DNA of 64,000 nucleotides from JANXSS01 sp040385645 (GCA_040385645.1 JAZKGZ010000006.1:62001-126000); one strand, 5' to 3'; counted from the first letter of the stretch, positions 36,364 to 46,060 are shown. The notes: generated by a model from the sequence alone, not told the origin. Made by a program: numbers and translations.

Positions 36364-38082
36364 TTATTCGTTGGTGCAACCGACGACTTCTTCCAGGCTC
36401 GTCAGACCTTGCTTTACTTTCATCAAACCGGATTGGCGCAAAGAGCGTACGCCGTCGAGCTGCGCCTGGGCTTCGATTTCCATGGCCGAGCCGTGCGCCA
36501 AAATAATGCGCTCGATTTCTTCGCTGATCGGCATGATCTGATAGATGCCGACCCGCCCCTTATAGCCGCTGCCGGTACAGCGGTCGCAGCCCACCGGTTT
36601 ATAGGGTGTCCAGGTGCCGTCGAGTTCTTCTTCACGAAAGCCGGCCTGGATCATCGCTTCGTCTGCGATCTTAGCGACCGTTTTACAGGTGCAAAGGCGG
36701 CGTGCCAGGCGTTGCGCCGTAATCAAAATCACCGACGAGGCGATGTTGAAGGGTGCTACGCCCATATTCATAAGGCGCGTCAGTGTCGCTGGTGCATCGT
36801 TGGTATGCAACGTCGAAAACACCATATGCCCGGTCTGCGCGGCTTTGATAGCGATGTCAGCCGTTTCCAGATCGCGAATCTCGCCGACCATGATGATGTC
36901 GGGGTCTTGCCGCAGAAAGGCTTTCAATGCCACCGGAAAGGTCAGGCCGGCACGGTCGTTGATGTTGACCTGATTCACGCCCGGCAGGTTGATCTCGGCC
37001 GGATCTTCAGCGGTGGAGATATTGATGCCAGGTTTATTTAGAATGTTCAGGCAGGTATAGAGCGAGACCGTCTTGCCTGAGCCGGTCGGGCCGGTGACCA
37101 GCACCATGCCGTACGGCCGCTCGATGGCGTCGATCAGGGTCGCTTTCTGGTCCGGGTCGTAGCCCAGAGCCTCGATACCCATCTGCGCCTGGGTCGCATC
37201 CAAGATCCGCATGACGATCTTTTCGCCGAAAAGCGTCGGCAAGGTGCTGACTCGAAAATCGATGGCTTTGGTTTTAGAAACGACTAATTTCATGCGGCCG
37301 TCCTGCGGCACGCGCTTTTCGGAAATGTCGAGTTTGGAAATAACCTTGATGCGCGAAGCGAGCTTTTCCTTGATCGCCAGCGGCGGTTGCGCCATTTCCT
37401 TTAACACGCCGTCGACTCGGAACCGGATCCGGTAAAACTTTTCGAATGGCTCGAAGTGGAGATCGGAAGCACCCATGTTGATGGCGTCGGTCAGTATCTT
37501 CTGCAAAAATTTCACCACCGGTGCATCGTCGATCTCGACGGTGTCGATCAGCGGCGCGATTTCTTCGGTGCCGAAATTCATGTCCATGTCGTCGCCGCTG
37601 AGCTCGCGTAGCGACTGTTCGGCACTGCGGCCGAATTTCTCTAGTAGATGCAACAACACCGGGTGTTCGACGATCACCGGCTCGACCGTCATTTCGGTCT
37701 GGAACTTGATTTGATCCAGTGCCTGCAGGTTGGTCGGGTCGGAAATGGCAATCGTGATTCGATTGCCACGCTTACCCAACGCAATGACGCGTTGTGCCTG
37801 CATCAGCTTGCCATCCAGAATTTTCTCGGGCAGGGCGGCAACGTTGTAAGCGGAAAAATCCAACAAGGGATAACCGAAGGTTTCAGAACAAAAAGCAGCG
37901 AGCGAGCGGGCGTCCAATGCGCCGCTGGCGAGCAGAACATCGATGAATGGGTTGTTTTCCGAAGCGGCCTGTTTGCCCAGCGTATCGACTTGTTGCGACG
38001 ATAACCGACCGGCCTGCAGTAATGCCCGCGCCAGGCCGGACATGGCGATGTTGGGTATCGTCGAGGGAAGTACTGCAGCCAT
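36364..38082 (-). CDS. pilB: PilB, type IV pilus extension ATPase
   Basis: Cytoplasmic hexameric GspE-family motor that powers pilus extension. The 572-aa product has the N-terminal MshEN-type domain (about 1-150), Walker A GPTGSGKT at 331-338, the Asp box and Walker B (DPDIIMVGEIRDLETADIA), the His box (GHMVFSTLHTNDA) and a zinc-binding loop with CTCKTV and CDRCTGSGYKGRVG. It leads a pilB-pilC unit. The retraction ATPase PilT and pilin PilA are not in the window. Confidence 0.95.
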   Translation of the reverse strand: MAAVLPSTIPNIAMSGLARALLQAGRLSSQQVDTLGKQAASENNPFIDVLLASGALDARSLAAFCSETFGYPLLDFSAYNVAALPEKILDGKLMQAQRVIALGKRGNRITIAISDPTNLQALDQIKFQTEMTVEPVIVEHPVLLHLLEKFGRSAEQSLRELSGDDMDMNFGTEEIAPLIDTVEIDDAPVVKFLQKILTDAINMGASDLHFEPFEKFYRIRFRVDGVLKEMAQPPLAIKEKLASRIKVISKLDISEKRVPQDGRMKLVVSKTKAIDFRVSTLPTLFGEKIVMRILDATQAQMGIEALGYDPDQKATLIDAIERPYGMVLVTGPTGSGKTVSLYTCLNILNKPGINISTAEDPAEINLPGVNQVNINDRAGLTFPVALKAFLRQDPDIIMVGEIRDLETADIAIKAAQTGHMVFSTLHTNDAPATLTRLMNMGVAPFNIASSVILITAQRLARRLCTCKTVAKIADEAMIQAGFREEELDGTWTPYKPVGCDRCTGSGYKGRVGIYQIMPISEEIERIILAHGSAMEIEAQAQLDGVRSLRQSGLMKVKQGLTSLEEVVGCTNE

Positions 38083-38491
38083 AGATTCCGGAGCAAAAGG
38101 TTAAACAAGGTAACTGGCGTAGTTTTAGATGATGCCTACGGGCATCTCGTTTGTAAAGATATTGCGCCGTCCTACAAACCCGGTTGTACTTATTTTGTTC
38201 CGATTGCCACACAATTTTTCTGACGGCGAGTGCCGATAGACGAATTCGGTTCCATGCAGATCTATTTGACAATTCTCATCTAAGAGATCAATGATCGAAG
38301 CGGCATTAAATAATTGCTAATGGTGTAATCGGCAATTTTTACGAAAGCCTGCAGATGGGCGGTTTAGAGCGGCCGAATATAATGGCGTTCTGTATGTGCA
38401 TCCGACATACGCACCTCGCTGCATGCTTGGCTTGAAACATGCATCAAACGCGCTTGCTCCGGTTCAACCAAAACGCAGGAACAGACTTTAG
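38083..38491. promoter_or_regulatory. Divergent pilB / elyC-like promoter region
   Basis: No gene in these 409 bp. On the + strand a perfect TATAAT lies at 38378-38383, about 110 bp before the elyC-like ATG, with no matching -35. Just downstream is a small inverted repeat, GTATGT and ACATAC around 38392-38410. Near pilB is a GATGCC/GGCATC hairpin with a 4-nt loop (about 38131-38146). No sigma-54 type GG-N10-GC pair with good flanks was found on the pilB side. Confidence 0.4.
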
Positions 38492-39364
38492 ATGGAATTC
38501 CTTTCAAGTTTTGCTGGAGTTTTCCGCGCTTTCATCCTGCCGCCTGCCGGTTTGTTTTTGCTAATCGCCATCGGACTACTGGTAGAAAAACATTATTCGC
38601 TTTCGGGACGGGTGATCGTGCGAATCGGCCTGGCGGCTTTCCTGGTTCTTTGCACGCCGGCCGGTGCCGACCTGCTAGTGACGCCACTGGAAAAACTGAC
38701 AACGGCGTTGAATCCGAAACGCTTGCCTGGTGGATTAGACGGGGCGCAGGCGATCGTGGTGTTGGCAGCCGGACGCCTGCAGGGTGCGCCTGAATACGGC
38801 AATTCGCATATTCCCGATTACGTGGCACTGGCGCGTTTGCGTTACGCAGCGCATCTGCAGCATGCGACCGGGTTACCGATCCTTGTAACCGGCGGAAACC
38901 GCACCAAGGATGCCTTGCGCGAATCCAAAGCTGCCAGCATGGCACGTGCTCTACGCACAGACTTCCGCACGCCTGTCGCCTGGATTGAGGGAGAGTCGGA
39001 AACTACTGCGGAAAATGCTGAATTTTCTCGACGGATCTTGCTGGCAAACGGCATTACCAAAGTGTTGCTGGTGACCGACGCCATGCACATGCCGCGTGCC
39101 GAACGCGTATTCGACGACGGCAACCTGCAGGTGGTCGCCGCGCCGACAATGTTTTTTACTTTGGACGAACTCGATCTGAACGCTTTTTTCCCCAGCGCCG
39201 AGGGATTGCGCCGTGCCTACTACGCCAGCTATGAATGGTTCGGCTTGCTTTGGTATCGGCTGCAGGCGGCGCCCGCAGGCCAAACAAAAAATGCTATACA
39301 AGACAACGCCACTGCCAACGCCAACGCCACGATGCCCACCGACGTAAAGGAGCCCTCGAAATGA
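38492..39364 (+). CDS. YdcF/ElyC-like membrane protein (DUF218)
   Basis: The DUF218 family includes ElyC, linked to envelope and lipid-carrier homeostasis in E. coli. The 290-aa product has two N-terminal membrane helices (about 5-30 and 38-62) and then the DUF218 domain: AIVVLAAGRLQGAPEYG, TGLPILVTGGNRTKDALRES, EGESETTAENAEFS and VLLVTDAMHMPRAERVF. The C-terminus has an Asn/Ala/Thr-rich tail (DNATANANATMP). It overlaps the next gene by 4 bp (ATGA). Biochemical role is not established for this branch. Confidence 0.85.
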   Translation: MEFLSSFAGVFRAFILPPAGLFLLIAIGLLVEKHYSLSGRVIVRIGLAAFLVLCTPAGADLLVTPLEKLTTALNPKRLPGGLDGAQAIVVLAAGRLQGAPEYGNSHIPDYVALARLRYAAHLQHATGLPILVTGGNRTKDALRESKAASMARALRTDFRTPVAWIEGESETTAENAEFSRRILLANGITKVLLVTDAMHMPRAERVFDDGNLQVVAAPTMFFTLDELDLNAFFPSAEGLRRAYYASYEWFGLLWYRLQAAPAGQTKNAIQDNATANANATMPTDVKEPSK

Positions 39365-40713
39365 CGCCACCACAACATCGGTCGATGCCCTGCACTGCGA
39401 ATGGATTTTTTGTGCAAACGATAATTTGCTTGCTGTTATCGGCCGGCTTTTCAGGCGCGGCCACAGCAACCGATACGATGCGGCCGCTCTCGGCGGCACC
39501 CACTGGCGTGCTCGAAAAAATCGTCCGTGTCGGGCCTACTCATGCCATTCGCACCATCGGCGAAGCGGCCCGACAAGCAAAAGACGGTGATGTGGTCGAG
39601 ATCGATGCCGGCGACTATCCGGCAGACGTCGCCATCTGGACGCAAAACAATTTAACGATCCGGGTGTTCAATGGCCGTGCCCGACTGGTACCCGGCAGCG
39701 TAAGTGCAGAAGACAAAGGCACTTGGGTGGTGCGCGGCGGAAAAATCTCGATGCATGGCATCGATTTCGTCGGTGCCCGTTCATCCCGAAAAAACGGTGC
39801 CGGTATTCGCTTTGAAAAAGGTCACCTGGTCGTGCGCAATTGCACGTTTTCCGATAATGAAAACGGCATTTTGACGGCTGCCGGCCCTTTGATCTTGGAA
39901 GTGCACGATAGCGAATTCGACGGCAACGGCACCGTCGATGGCTTTGGCCACAGTATCTATGCCGGCAAAATCGAGCGGCTTCATGTCAGCGGTACGTACA
40001 TTCACCGCGAAGTAGGCGGCCACCTGCTGAAAAGCCGCGCAGCAGAAAACCATATTGTGGCGAACCGCCTAACCGATGAAATCGGTGGCAAGGCTAGTTA
40101 CGAGTTGGAGTTTCCTAATGGCGGCGTAAATTACGTAGTCGGCAATATCATCGAGCAAAATCCTGCCAGTGAAAATCCGGCGATCGTCGCCGTCGGTATG
40201 GAAGGTTATCAGTGGCCGCATAACGAGCTATATCTGGTTAATAACACGATTGCCAACGACCGCTCCGAGGGTGGAAATTTCTTGAGCGTTCGGCCGGGGA
40301 TCCAGCGCGTCAAAGCAGTCAACAATCTCTTGATCGGCTCGGGTGCGTCAATCACGGGCACCACTGGCGAATTAATCGAGCGCATCCTGCCAGATGTGGA
40401 TGCCGTGAGAAACGGCGTTCGCAATCTGGCGGTGCGGGCCACGAGCCTGAGCCGTGGTAGCGACGGGCCGCCGTTGTCCGAAGCGGGCGAATTTGCCAAC
40501 AATCTGCAAGTAGATTGGGATCAGTTCATGCTGCCATCGCGTTACGACTATCGTCTGCGCTCCGATTCCACGTTGATCGGCAAGGTTGTGCCGGCAGGCT
40601 CGGCCAATAACGTCGATCTGACCCAGCGCTTACAGTACGTGCACCCGGGCCAGGCCAAACCGTTGCGCGAAGCACCCAAGATGCCGGGCGCTATGCAGCT
40701 ACTCGGACTTTGA
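39361..40713 (+). CDS. Secreted right-handed parallel beta-helix protein
   Basis: Probable periplasmic or secreted protein; beta-helix proteins of this kind are often polysaccharide lyases, epimerases or scaffolds, but no catalytic motif lets me choose. The 450-aa precursor, started at ATG 39361, has a signal-type segment at about 15-35. It then shows repeated short strands with Asn/Gly turns typical of beta-helix coils (LVVRNCTFSDNENGILTAAG, LEVHDSEFDGNG, LYLVNNTIAND). The frame extends 42 codons upstream but overlaps the DUF218 gene. Position before a glycosyltransferase suggests a role in surface polysaccharide. Confidence 0.8.
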   Translation: MTPPQHRSMPCTANGFFVQTIICLLLSAGFSGAATATDTMRPLSAAPTGVLEKIVRVGPTHAIRTIGEAARQAKDGDVVEIDAGDYPADVAIWTQNNLTIRVFNGRARLVPGSVSAEDKGTWVVRGGKISMHGIDFVGARSSRKNGAGIRFEKGHLVVRNCTFSDNENGILTAAGPLILEVHDSEFDGNGTVDGFGHSIYAGKIERLHVSGTYIHREVGGHLLKSRAAENHIVANRLTDEIGGKASYELEFPNGGVNYVVGNIIEQNPASENPAIVAVGMEGYQWPHNELYLVNNTIANDRSEGGNFLSVRPGIQRVKAVNNLLIGSGASITGTTGELIERILPDVDAVRNGVRNLAVRATSLSRGSDGPPLSEAGEFANNLQVDWDQFMLPSRYDYRLRSDSTLIGKVVPAGSANNVDLTQRLQYVHPGQAKPLREAPKMPGAMQLLGL

Positions 40714-40751
40714 CCGATGCTCGACCATCGCCCGAACAACGTGGGATCGCA

Positions 40752-41942
40752 ATGAAATTACTTACTTTCAGTACGCTGTATCCGAATTCGGAAAAGCAAC
40801 ACCATGGCATCTTTACTCAAACCAGCCTGCGCCATCTACTGGTGCATCCTGAAGTGAAGGCGAAGGTCGTCGCACCGATTCCCTGGTTTCCTTTGAAAAA
40901 CGCCCGTTTCGGCCAGTATGCGTATTTTGCGCGAGCCAGCCGCAGGCAAACCAGGCTGGGTATCGATATCGTTCATCCACGCTTTCTACTGATACCGAAG
41001 ATTGGCATGGTGCTCACGCCTTTTCTGATGGCCATGGCAGTGAAGCCGGCAATCCAGCGCATCATCGACGACGGTTTCGATTTCGACGTGATCGATGCGC
41101 ATTATTTCTACCCAGACGGCGTGGCCGCGATCATGCTGGGACGTCACTTCAAAAAGCCGGTGGTGATCAAGGCGCTCGGCACGGACCTCAACCTGATTTT
41201 GCAATCGGCACTGCCGCGCCGGATGATCCTCTGGGCCGCCAAACATGCCGCCGGCATGAGTTCGGTCTGTGAGGCGTTGAAGACCGAACTGGTCAAGCTC
41301 GGTGTCGCCAGTGACCGCGTGACCGTGCTGCGCAATGGCGTTGACCTGGAATTGTTCAAGCCGGTCGATCGGGTCGCAATGCGGCGTCAACTCGGCTTTA
41401 CCGACTTCACGCTGCTGTCGGTAGGCCTGCTGACCCCGCGCAAGGCACACGATCTGATCATCAGAGCGCTGCCGCTGTTGCCCGATGTGCGACTGGTTAT
41501 CGCCGGTGGCGGTGCCGATCTCAAGCTGCTCACCGAGCTTGCAATCGAACTCAATGTCGCGACGCGCGTGCAGTTCGTCGGTGGCCTGCCACAGCAGGAG
41601 TTACGCAACTACTACGGCGCAGCCGACGCTCTGGTGCTGGCCTCGAGCCGCGAAGGATGGGCCAACGTTTTGCTGGAATCCATGGCGTGCGGTACGCCGG
41701 TGGTAGCCAGCAACGTCTGGGGAACACCGGAGGTGGTCAGTACACCGGAAGCCGGGGTTTTGATGCGCGAGCGTACGCCGCGTGGCATTGCCGACGGTGT
41801 CGATGCCTTGCGTGCGAATTATCCGAGTAATGAAAGCACTCGCGCATATGCCGAACGATTCAGCTGGGAAGAGCCGACGCGGTTACAACTGGCGATGTTT
41901 GAAAGGATACTCGGCAAGACCGAAACAGCGTCCGATGCATAG
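40752..41942 (+). CDS. GT4-family glycosyltransferase
   Basis: GT-B fold sugar transferase, probably for exopolysaccharide. The 396-aa product has the N-terminal FSTLYPNSEKQHHGIFTQ, the DAHYFYPDGVAA acceptor-side region, and the C-terminal GT4 domain with LRNGVDLELFKP, VGLLTPRKAHDLII and the donor-binding ASSREGWANVLLESMACG (E-x7-E). I start at ATG 40752 because MKLLTFSTLYPN is the usual opening; an upstream TTG at 40710 is in frame but unlikely. It ends 15 bp before the convergent pilus operon. Confidence 0.88.
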   Translation: MKLLTFSTLYPNSEKQHHGIFTQTSLRHLLVHPEVKAKVVAPIPWFPLKNARFGQYAYFARASRRQTRLGIDIVHPRFLLIPKIGMVLTPFLMAMAVKPAIQRIIDDGFDFDVIDAHYFYPDGVAAIMLGRHFKKPVVIKALGTDLNLILQSALPRRMILWAAKHAAGMSSVCEALKTELVKLGVASDRVTVLRNGVDLELFKPVDRVAMRRQLGFTDFTLLSVGLLTPRKAHDLIIRALPLLPDVRLVIAGGGADLKLLTELAIELNVATRVQFVGGLPQQELRNYYGAADALVLASSREGWANVLLESMACGTPVVASNVWGTPEVVSTPEAGVLMRERTPRGIADGVDALRANYPSNESTRAYAERFSWEEPTRLQLAMFERILGKTETASDA

Positions 41943-41957
41943 CCGGCAGCGAGTCGA

Positions 41958-42437
41958 TTAAAAGCTAACGGTGACCGCCACGTTATCGGTATAGACACCA
42001 GGTACGGCATTGGTCTGGCCCGCTCGCAGACGTCCGTACACGGTATGCTGGCGCGTCGTGGGCGACAGCGTCAGCACATAGGAAATCGACAACAGCAACG
42101 AGTTGAAAGCGGAGTCGCCCCAGACATTTAAATACAGTGGATCGATATACAGATTGTATTCCAGGCTATTGATACCGTTGGTCATGCGGCGCGCCGCATA
42201 GGTGCCATTACCGGCGCTGATGCTGACCGAGTAAGCGATCAGTTGCAGCAGCGGGCCGCTACAGGTGATGCGGATCTCGCCGGTACTGTCATTGTTGGTG
42301 ACAGTAAATGGATTATAAGTACCGAATGACACACTGGTAGCGGCTACCGCACAACTCGCCGCGGCCTGCACTTTGGCCGGCGTTGCACCTCCGACCAAGG
42401 CTACTGCCAACGTTGCGAATAGGGCGTGGCGCGACAT
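41958..42437 (-). CDS. Spore coat U domain protein, Csu-type pilus subunit (last gene, tip position)
   Basis: Secreted subunit of an archaic chaperone-usher pilus. The 159-aa precursor has a signal peptide (about 1-26) and one SCPU domain: CAVAATSVSFGTYNPFTV, the Cys pair (CAVA and ITCSG) and the terminal GVYTDNVAVTVSF beta strand. The terminal position in the operon corresponds to the adhesin CsuE, but CsuE has two domains (about 340 aa) and this has one. ATG 42437 overlaps the usher stop (TGATG); a GTG at 42440 is also possible. Confidence 0.83.
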   Translation of the reverse strand: MSRHALFATLAVALVGGATPAKVQAAASCAVAATSVSFGTYNPFTVTNNDSTGEIRITCSGPLLQLIAYSVSISAGNGTYAARRMTNGINSLEYNLYIDPLYLNVWGDSAFNSLLLSISYVLTLSPTTRQHTVYGRLRAGQTNAVPGVYTDNVAVTVSF

Positions 42438-44788
42438 CACGGCACCTGTGCCTGACAGACCACCGGTCCGATGCGCGACAGCGGCAGCATGTTTACCGGC
42501 TTATCGATGCTGACCCTGCAGGATTGGTGATCGGGAAACGCCTGCAGCTGCAAGGGAAAGATCGCCCTCGGCAGGTAGACCAGCCCGCGCAGGCCGACCT
42601 CGGTGGTGAGCGTGTTCTCTTGACTGCCGTATCGCACGCTCGTGCCAGGCGGCAGCGCCAGGTTTTTTGCATCGACGAGCTCGATGACGGCACCCTCATC
42701 GACGACAGCGTCAAACTTCAGTAAAAGGCCCGCACGCGAGGGCGGTACGACTGATTTTTGTTCAAGATCCAGCGAGACTTCGACAGGCAAGGTCATGTCG
42801 TCGAGATAGACGCGATTGGCGACGTGCGGCACTAATTGCGAAATCATGCCCACGCCTTTCCGGGTTTGGCCAACCTTGCGGTTGTTGGCATAGATGTCCA
42901 CCGGGGCCTCGATCGGTACTTCCAACATGGCGAAGCTGTTTTCGATCCAGCGGCTGGAAAGCACGTGGCCGCCTAACGTCGCCACGCCTGCACGTGCCTG
43001 AATCTGCACGGTCTGTTGTCCGCCCTGGCGACTCGCGCTGGCCGCGTACTGTCCGGTATCGGTGTTGTAGTTGACGCCGATATCGGTCGATTGATTGTCC
43101 AGCATGGTCTTGCGGAAGCGGTAGCCCCATCCTCGTTCGGGCGGTGCCACTTGTTGGAGGTCGAACGTAGCGCTCTGAGACTTGCCTTGTCTGAACATGT
43201 TTATTTGCGTAAAACGATCGGCACCGATCGAGAAGAACATGCCGGCATTGATTGACCAGGCATTGTCCAGGGAAAGAAGCTTACTAATTCCGATCGATAC
43301 AAAGCCTTTGTGCGGCAACGTGCTGTTGAATGCGGCATTGAGCACGCGCAAGTCCGGTTGTTGGGGAACGCGCCGTTCCAGCAATCCGGCCGAAAGGCTG
43401 GCGCGCGTGCCGAGCGTTTTGCTGGCCTGTGCCTGCCATTGCAGCGTCGGCTCGAAACCGTCGTCGGCCACACCGAGTTGATTGAAGCGTCGGTTTGCTT
43501 TCTGCACCCGTGTGGAATAGCTGTAGGCGCTTGTCACACGCTCCAATTGCAGATAACCGAACTGGCCGCTACCCCTTGCTGAGCGGCTGATCGAGCCCCC
43601 GGTACTAAACAAATGCAGACGCAACGGTGCGGCATAGCTCATCCCGACAACCTGCTTGGCAGCAGCGGCTTCCCCGTGCCACTCAAGCGTACCCGTTTCC
43701 ATGCCGGTGCGATGCGTACCCGCGACGAATGCCTGCCGGTATCGGCTCCATGGCGTGCCAAAACCGAGTCGTTCGAAACCGGCTTCATATGAAAAATCCG
43801 TGGTTCCAGTTTTGAGCAGCAACGGGCTCAAAACATAAGGCTGGGAAATCACTTGCTGCCGGCCTAGCACGTCGTTGACCACCAGGCGAATATTGCCTTG
43901 CCCGGACAGCAGCGGCAGGTTGTTCAGTGCAAAAGGGCCGGCATCGACCGGCTGTCGTGCGCGCAATATGTTGTCGACGTAGATATCCACCAGTGACGGT
44001 GCGCTCGCCACGCCGGAAAGCACCGGCAAGGGCAAAATCTGGTAATCCGGACGGATGGCGAAACGGCGTCGCCATTGGACGCCGCCGAAGTGAAGTTGTC
44101 GGCCGATGCTACTGCCGGCCGAGAGTGAATCGCCGACGACCAGTTCTGCCATGCTCTCCGGTATTTCGCGCACGAACTGGGTGTCGAGCCGGTAGCTCGC
44201 CGCGTTACCGAGCATATTCGTGTTACGGGCGACATATCGATTCGACAGTGCACCGAGCGGGCTGAAAAACACGGTTTCCGTCAACACCGAAAACTGGTTG
44301 CCGAGCGCATTGTGCGTGTAATTGAAATCGTAGTTCAAAAACGCACCGGTTTCGCTAGTCGAACGGGCGTGACCGGGATTCGGGCTGAGATCGACGGTTT
44401 GCGTAAGAAATCCGCTGGCCGGTACCGTGATCGTTAGAGTTTGGCTGGCCAGATCAAAGCTGGCCGTACCGCCGTCGATGCCGTCCACGGGAAAAAAATC
44501 TTCGTGACCCACGTGCACTGCTTTACCGGTGGGTAGCTTCAAACGGGCGGCAGCGAATACGTTCCGGGTTAGTAGCGGCCCACCGCCTTCAATCTGCAGC
44601 ACACGCGCGAAAGGCTCGATCTCCGTGCCGTTGATTCGCACCGCCCAGACATTGATGTATCGGTTGTCGAAATTGCCATTGGAGATGGTGCCGGCCGGCG
44701 TCTCGGCAGGTATCGCCGGCTGTGCCATTCCCCATGACACGGCCACCGTCAATACCTCAAAAAGGGGAGAACGCCAACGTCTGCTCAT
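42437..44788 (-). CDS. Archaic (Csu-type) outer-membrane usher
   Basis: Beta-barrel usher that catalyses subunit polymerisation and secretion. The 783-aa product, started at ATG 44788, begins with a signal segment (RRWRSPLFEVLTVAVSWGMA). It has the FimD-type landmarks of the barrel (LSDAP-like FEAGFERLGFGTPW, GGSISRSARGSGQFGYLQLE), the plug region VDIYVDNILRARQPVDAGPF and the C-terminal PLQLQAFPDHQSCRVSIDKP. The start overlaps the chaperone 3' end by 32 bp. The frame extends 32 codons further but without a signal sequence. Length fits CsuD-type ushers. Confidence 0.88.
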   Translation of the reverse strand: MSRRWRSPLFEVLTVAVSWGMAQPAIPAETPAGTISNGNFDNRYINVWAVRINGTEIEPFARVLQIEGGGPLLTRNVFAAARLKLPTGKAVHVGHEDFFPVDGIDGGTASFDLASQTLTITVPASGFLTQTVDLSPNPGHARSTSETGAFLNYDFNYTHNALGNQFSVLTETVFFSPLGALSNRYVARNTNMLGNAASYRLDTQFVREIPESMAELVVGDSLSAGSSIGRQLHFGGVQWRRRFAIRPDYQILPLPVLSGVASAPSLVDIYVDNILRARQPVDAGPFALNNLPLLSGQGNIRLVVNDVLGRQQVISQPYVLSPLLLKTGTTDFSYEAGFERLGFGTPWSRYRQAFVAGTHRTGMETGTLEWHGEAAAAKQVVGMSYAAPLRLHLFSTGGSISRSARGSGQFGYLQLERVTSAYSYSTRVQKANRRFNQLGVADDGFEPTLQWQAQASKTLGTRASLSAGLLERRVPQQPDLRVLNAAFNSTLPHKGFVSIGISKLLSLDNAWSINAGMFFSIGADRFTQINMFRQGKSQSATFDLQQVAPPERGWGYRFRKTMLDNQSTDIGVNYNTDTGQYAASASRQGGQQTVQIQARAGVATLGGHVLSSRWIENSFAMLEVPIEAPVDIYANNRKVGQTRKGVGMISQLVPHVANRVYLDDMTLPVEVSLDLEQKSVVPPSRAGLLLKFDAVVDEGAVIELVDAKNLALPPGTSVRYGSQENTLTTEVGLRGLVYLPRAIFPLQLQAFPDHQSCRVSIDKPVNMLPLSRIGPVVCQAQVP

Positions 44789-45467
44789 GATTGCCTGCGG
44801 GCGTTTGCAACTGTAACTGGAGTTCAGGCAATAACGGTATGTCTTTGGCAAGCGACCATTCGCGGATTTGTCCGGGCAATACATAAGTCAATCCGGTGTT
44901 GAATAATACCGTCGACGTATTTTTAGGTAGCAGCTTCAGGGCCGTGATCTTCAAATGACAATTGCCGCGGTTGGCTGCCACCAGCACCGGCCCCGCTGCA
45001 GAGCGCCGCAACGACCATTCGATTTTTTCCTCGGACACTGCAGGCGGGATAAATATCGGTGAGCTGATACGCAGCAAGGTATGAATACCGCCACGCTGAG
45101 AACCGGTCTCCGGCACTTCGTCTAGCAAAATCCGGTAACTGCGTTCAACCGTCTCAAGGCCTACCTCTCGCGCGCCGAAGCGTATGTATTGCGTCTGTTT
45201 TGTTTCGAGGGTAAAAAGCGGCGGGTTGATCATGATCTGATCGGTTTCGGTCAGGATTTCATTTTTGCCATCCGTACCCCAAGCCATGACTTGCACCTGC
45301 AGCCTCACCGGCTCGATGCCATTGTTGGTGACTTGCATGACTGCCGAGCTACGTTCAGGCGTGAGCCGAAACGACATTGGGTTGATGCTGAACGTTGCGC
45401 CCCAGGCGCTGGTCGCGCACAACACCGCCAGCGGTGCCAGCAGCGCAATCCGACGACTGCACAGCAT
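44757..45467 (-). CDS. Archaic pilus periplasmic chaperone
   Basis: Immunoglobulin-fold chaperone that delivers pilins to the usher. The 236-aa precursor has a signal peptide (about 1-23, ending SAWG-ATF), the G1-like strand region SINPMSFRLTPERSSAVMQVTNNG, and the conserved TLETKQTQYIRFG and ERSYRILLDEVP strands of the FGL/archaic class. Its start overlaps the pilin stop by 1 bp (TGATG), so pilin, chaperone and usher are coupled. Confidence 0.9.
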   Translation of the reverse strand: MLCSRRIALLAPLAVLCATSAWGATFSINPMSFRLTPERSSAVMQVTNNGIEPVRLQVQVMAWGTDGKNEILTETDQIMINPPLFTLETKQTQYIRFGAREVGLETVERSYRILLDEVPETGSQRGGIHTLLRISSPIFIPPAVSEEKIEWSLRRSAAGPVLVAANRGNCHLKITALKLLPKNTSTVLFNTGLTYVLPGQIREWSLAKDIPLLPELQLQLQTPAGNHEQTLAFSPF

Positions 45468-45985
45468 CAGAATGTGACGGTGGCGATGACGGTATCGGTG
45501 TAAGTGCCGACGGTAGCGTTGACTTGCGCCGATGGCAAGCGGGCGTATGCGGTTACCGGAGCCAGATTTCCAGTGCCGTTAACCAGCACGCCGGTGGCCA
45601 GTGTATTACCCCATGCAACGGTGCGACTTGCATCCTGCGACAATGAATAATTAAGGTAGGTCGGTGAGCCGCCGCCGCTGGACAACCGACGTAACGGTAC
45701 GGCGTCGGTGGAACCGGGAGCGGCATTCAAGCCTTGACCGAGCGTGATGGTGGCTGTCGCACCGTTGGTACAAAGGGTCGATACCGAACCCGTTGCATCC
45801 TGGTTCGACGACGCATTTGCGCCGGTTGGGTCATAGGTGGTTGCAAAACCGGTCGCGCTGATGGCACAGACCCCGACGACGACGACGGTATTGACCATGA
45901 TTGCTGTAGTAACCGCTGCAGTGGCTGTCGGCAGAGCCGGTGCCAGAAGCGATAGCAGTAAGAGTGCCCGCATTGATTTTTTCAT
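45467..45985 (-). CDS. Spore coat U domain protein, main Csu-type pilin
   Basis: First gene of the pilus operon and therefore the likely major subunit (CsuA/B position). The 172-aa precursor has a signal peptide (MKKSMRALLLLSLLAPALPTATA) and an SCPU domain with CAISATGFATTYDPTGAN, the partner CTNGATATITLGQG and the donor-strand-like C-terminus VGTYTDTVIATVTF. An in-frame ATG at 45997 would add MDQF. I prefer 45985 for the signal peptide. Preceded by an AT-rich leader holding a perfect inverted repeat. Confidence 0.87.
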   Translation of the reverse strand: MKKSMRALLLLSLLAPALPTATAAVTTAIMVNTVVVVGVCAISATGFATTYDPTGANASSNQDATGSVSTLCTNGATATITLGQGLNAAPGSTDAVPLRRLSSGGGSPTYLNYSLSQDASRTVAWGNTLATGVLVNGTGNLAPVTAYARLPSAQVNATVGTYTDTVIATVTF

Positions 45986-46060
45986 GAATTGATCCATCTG
46001 ATCCGTAGATTGTCGATGTCAGGCCCGCCAGCTGGAGAGGCCGTACGCATCTAAAAATTG

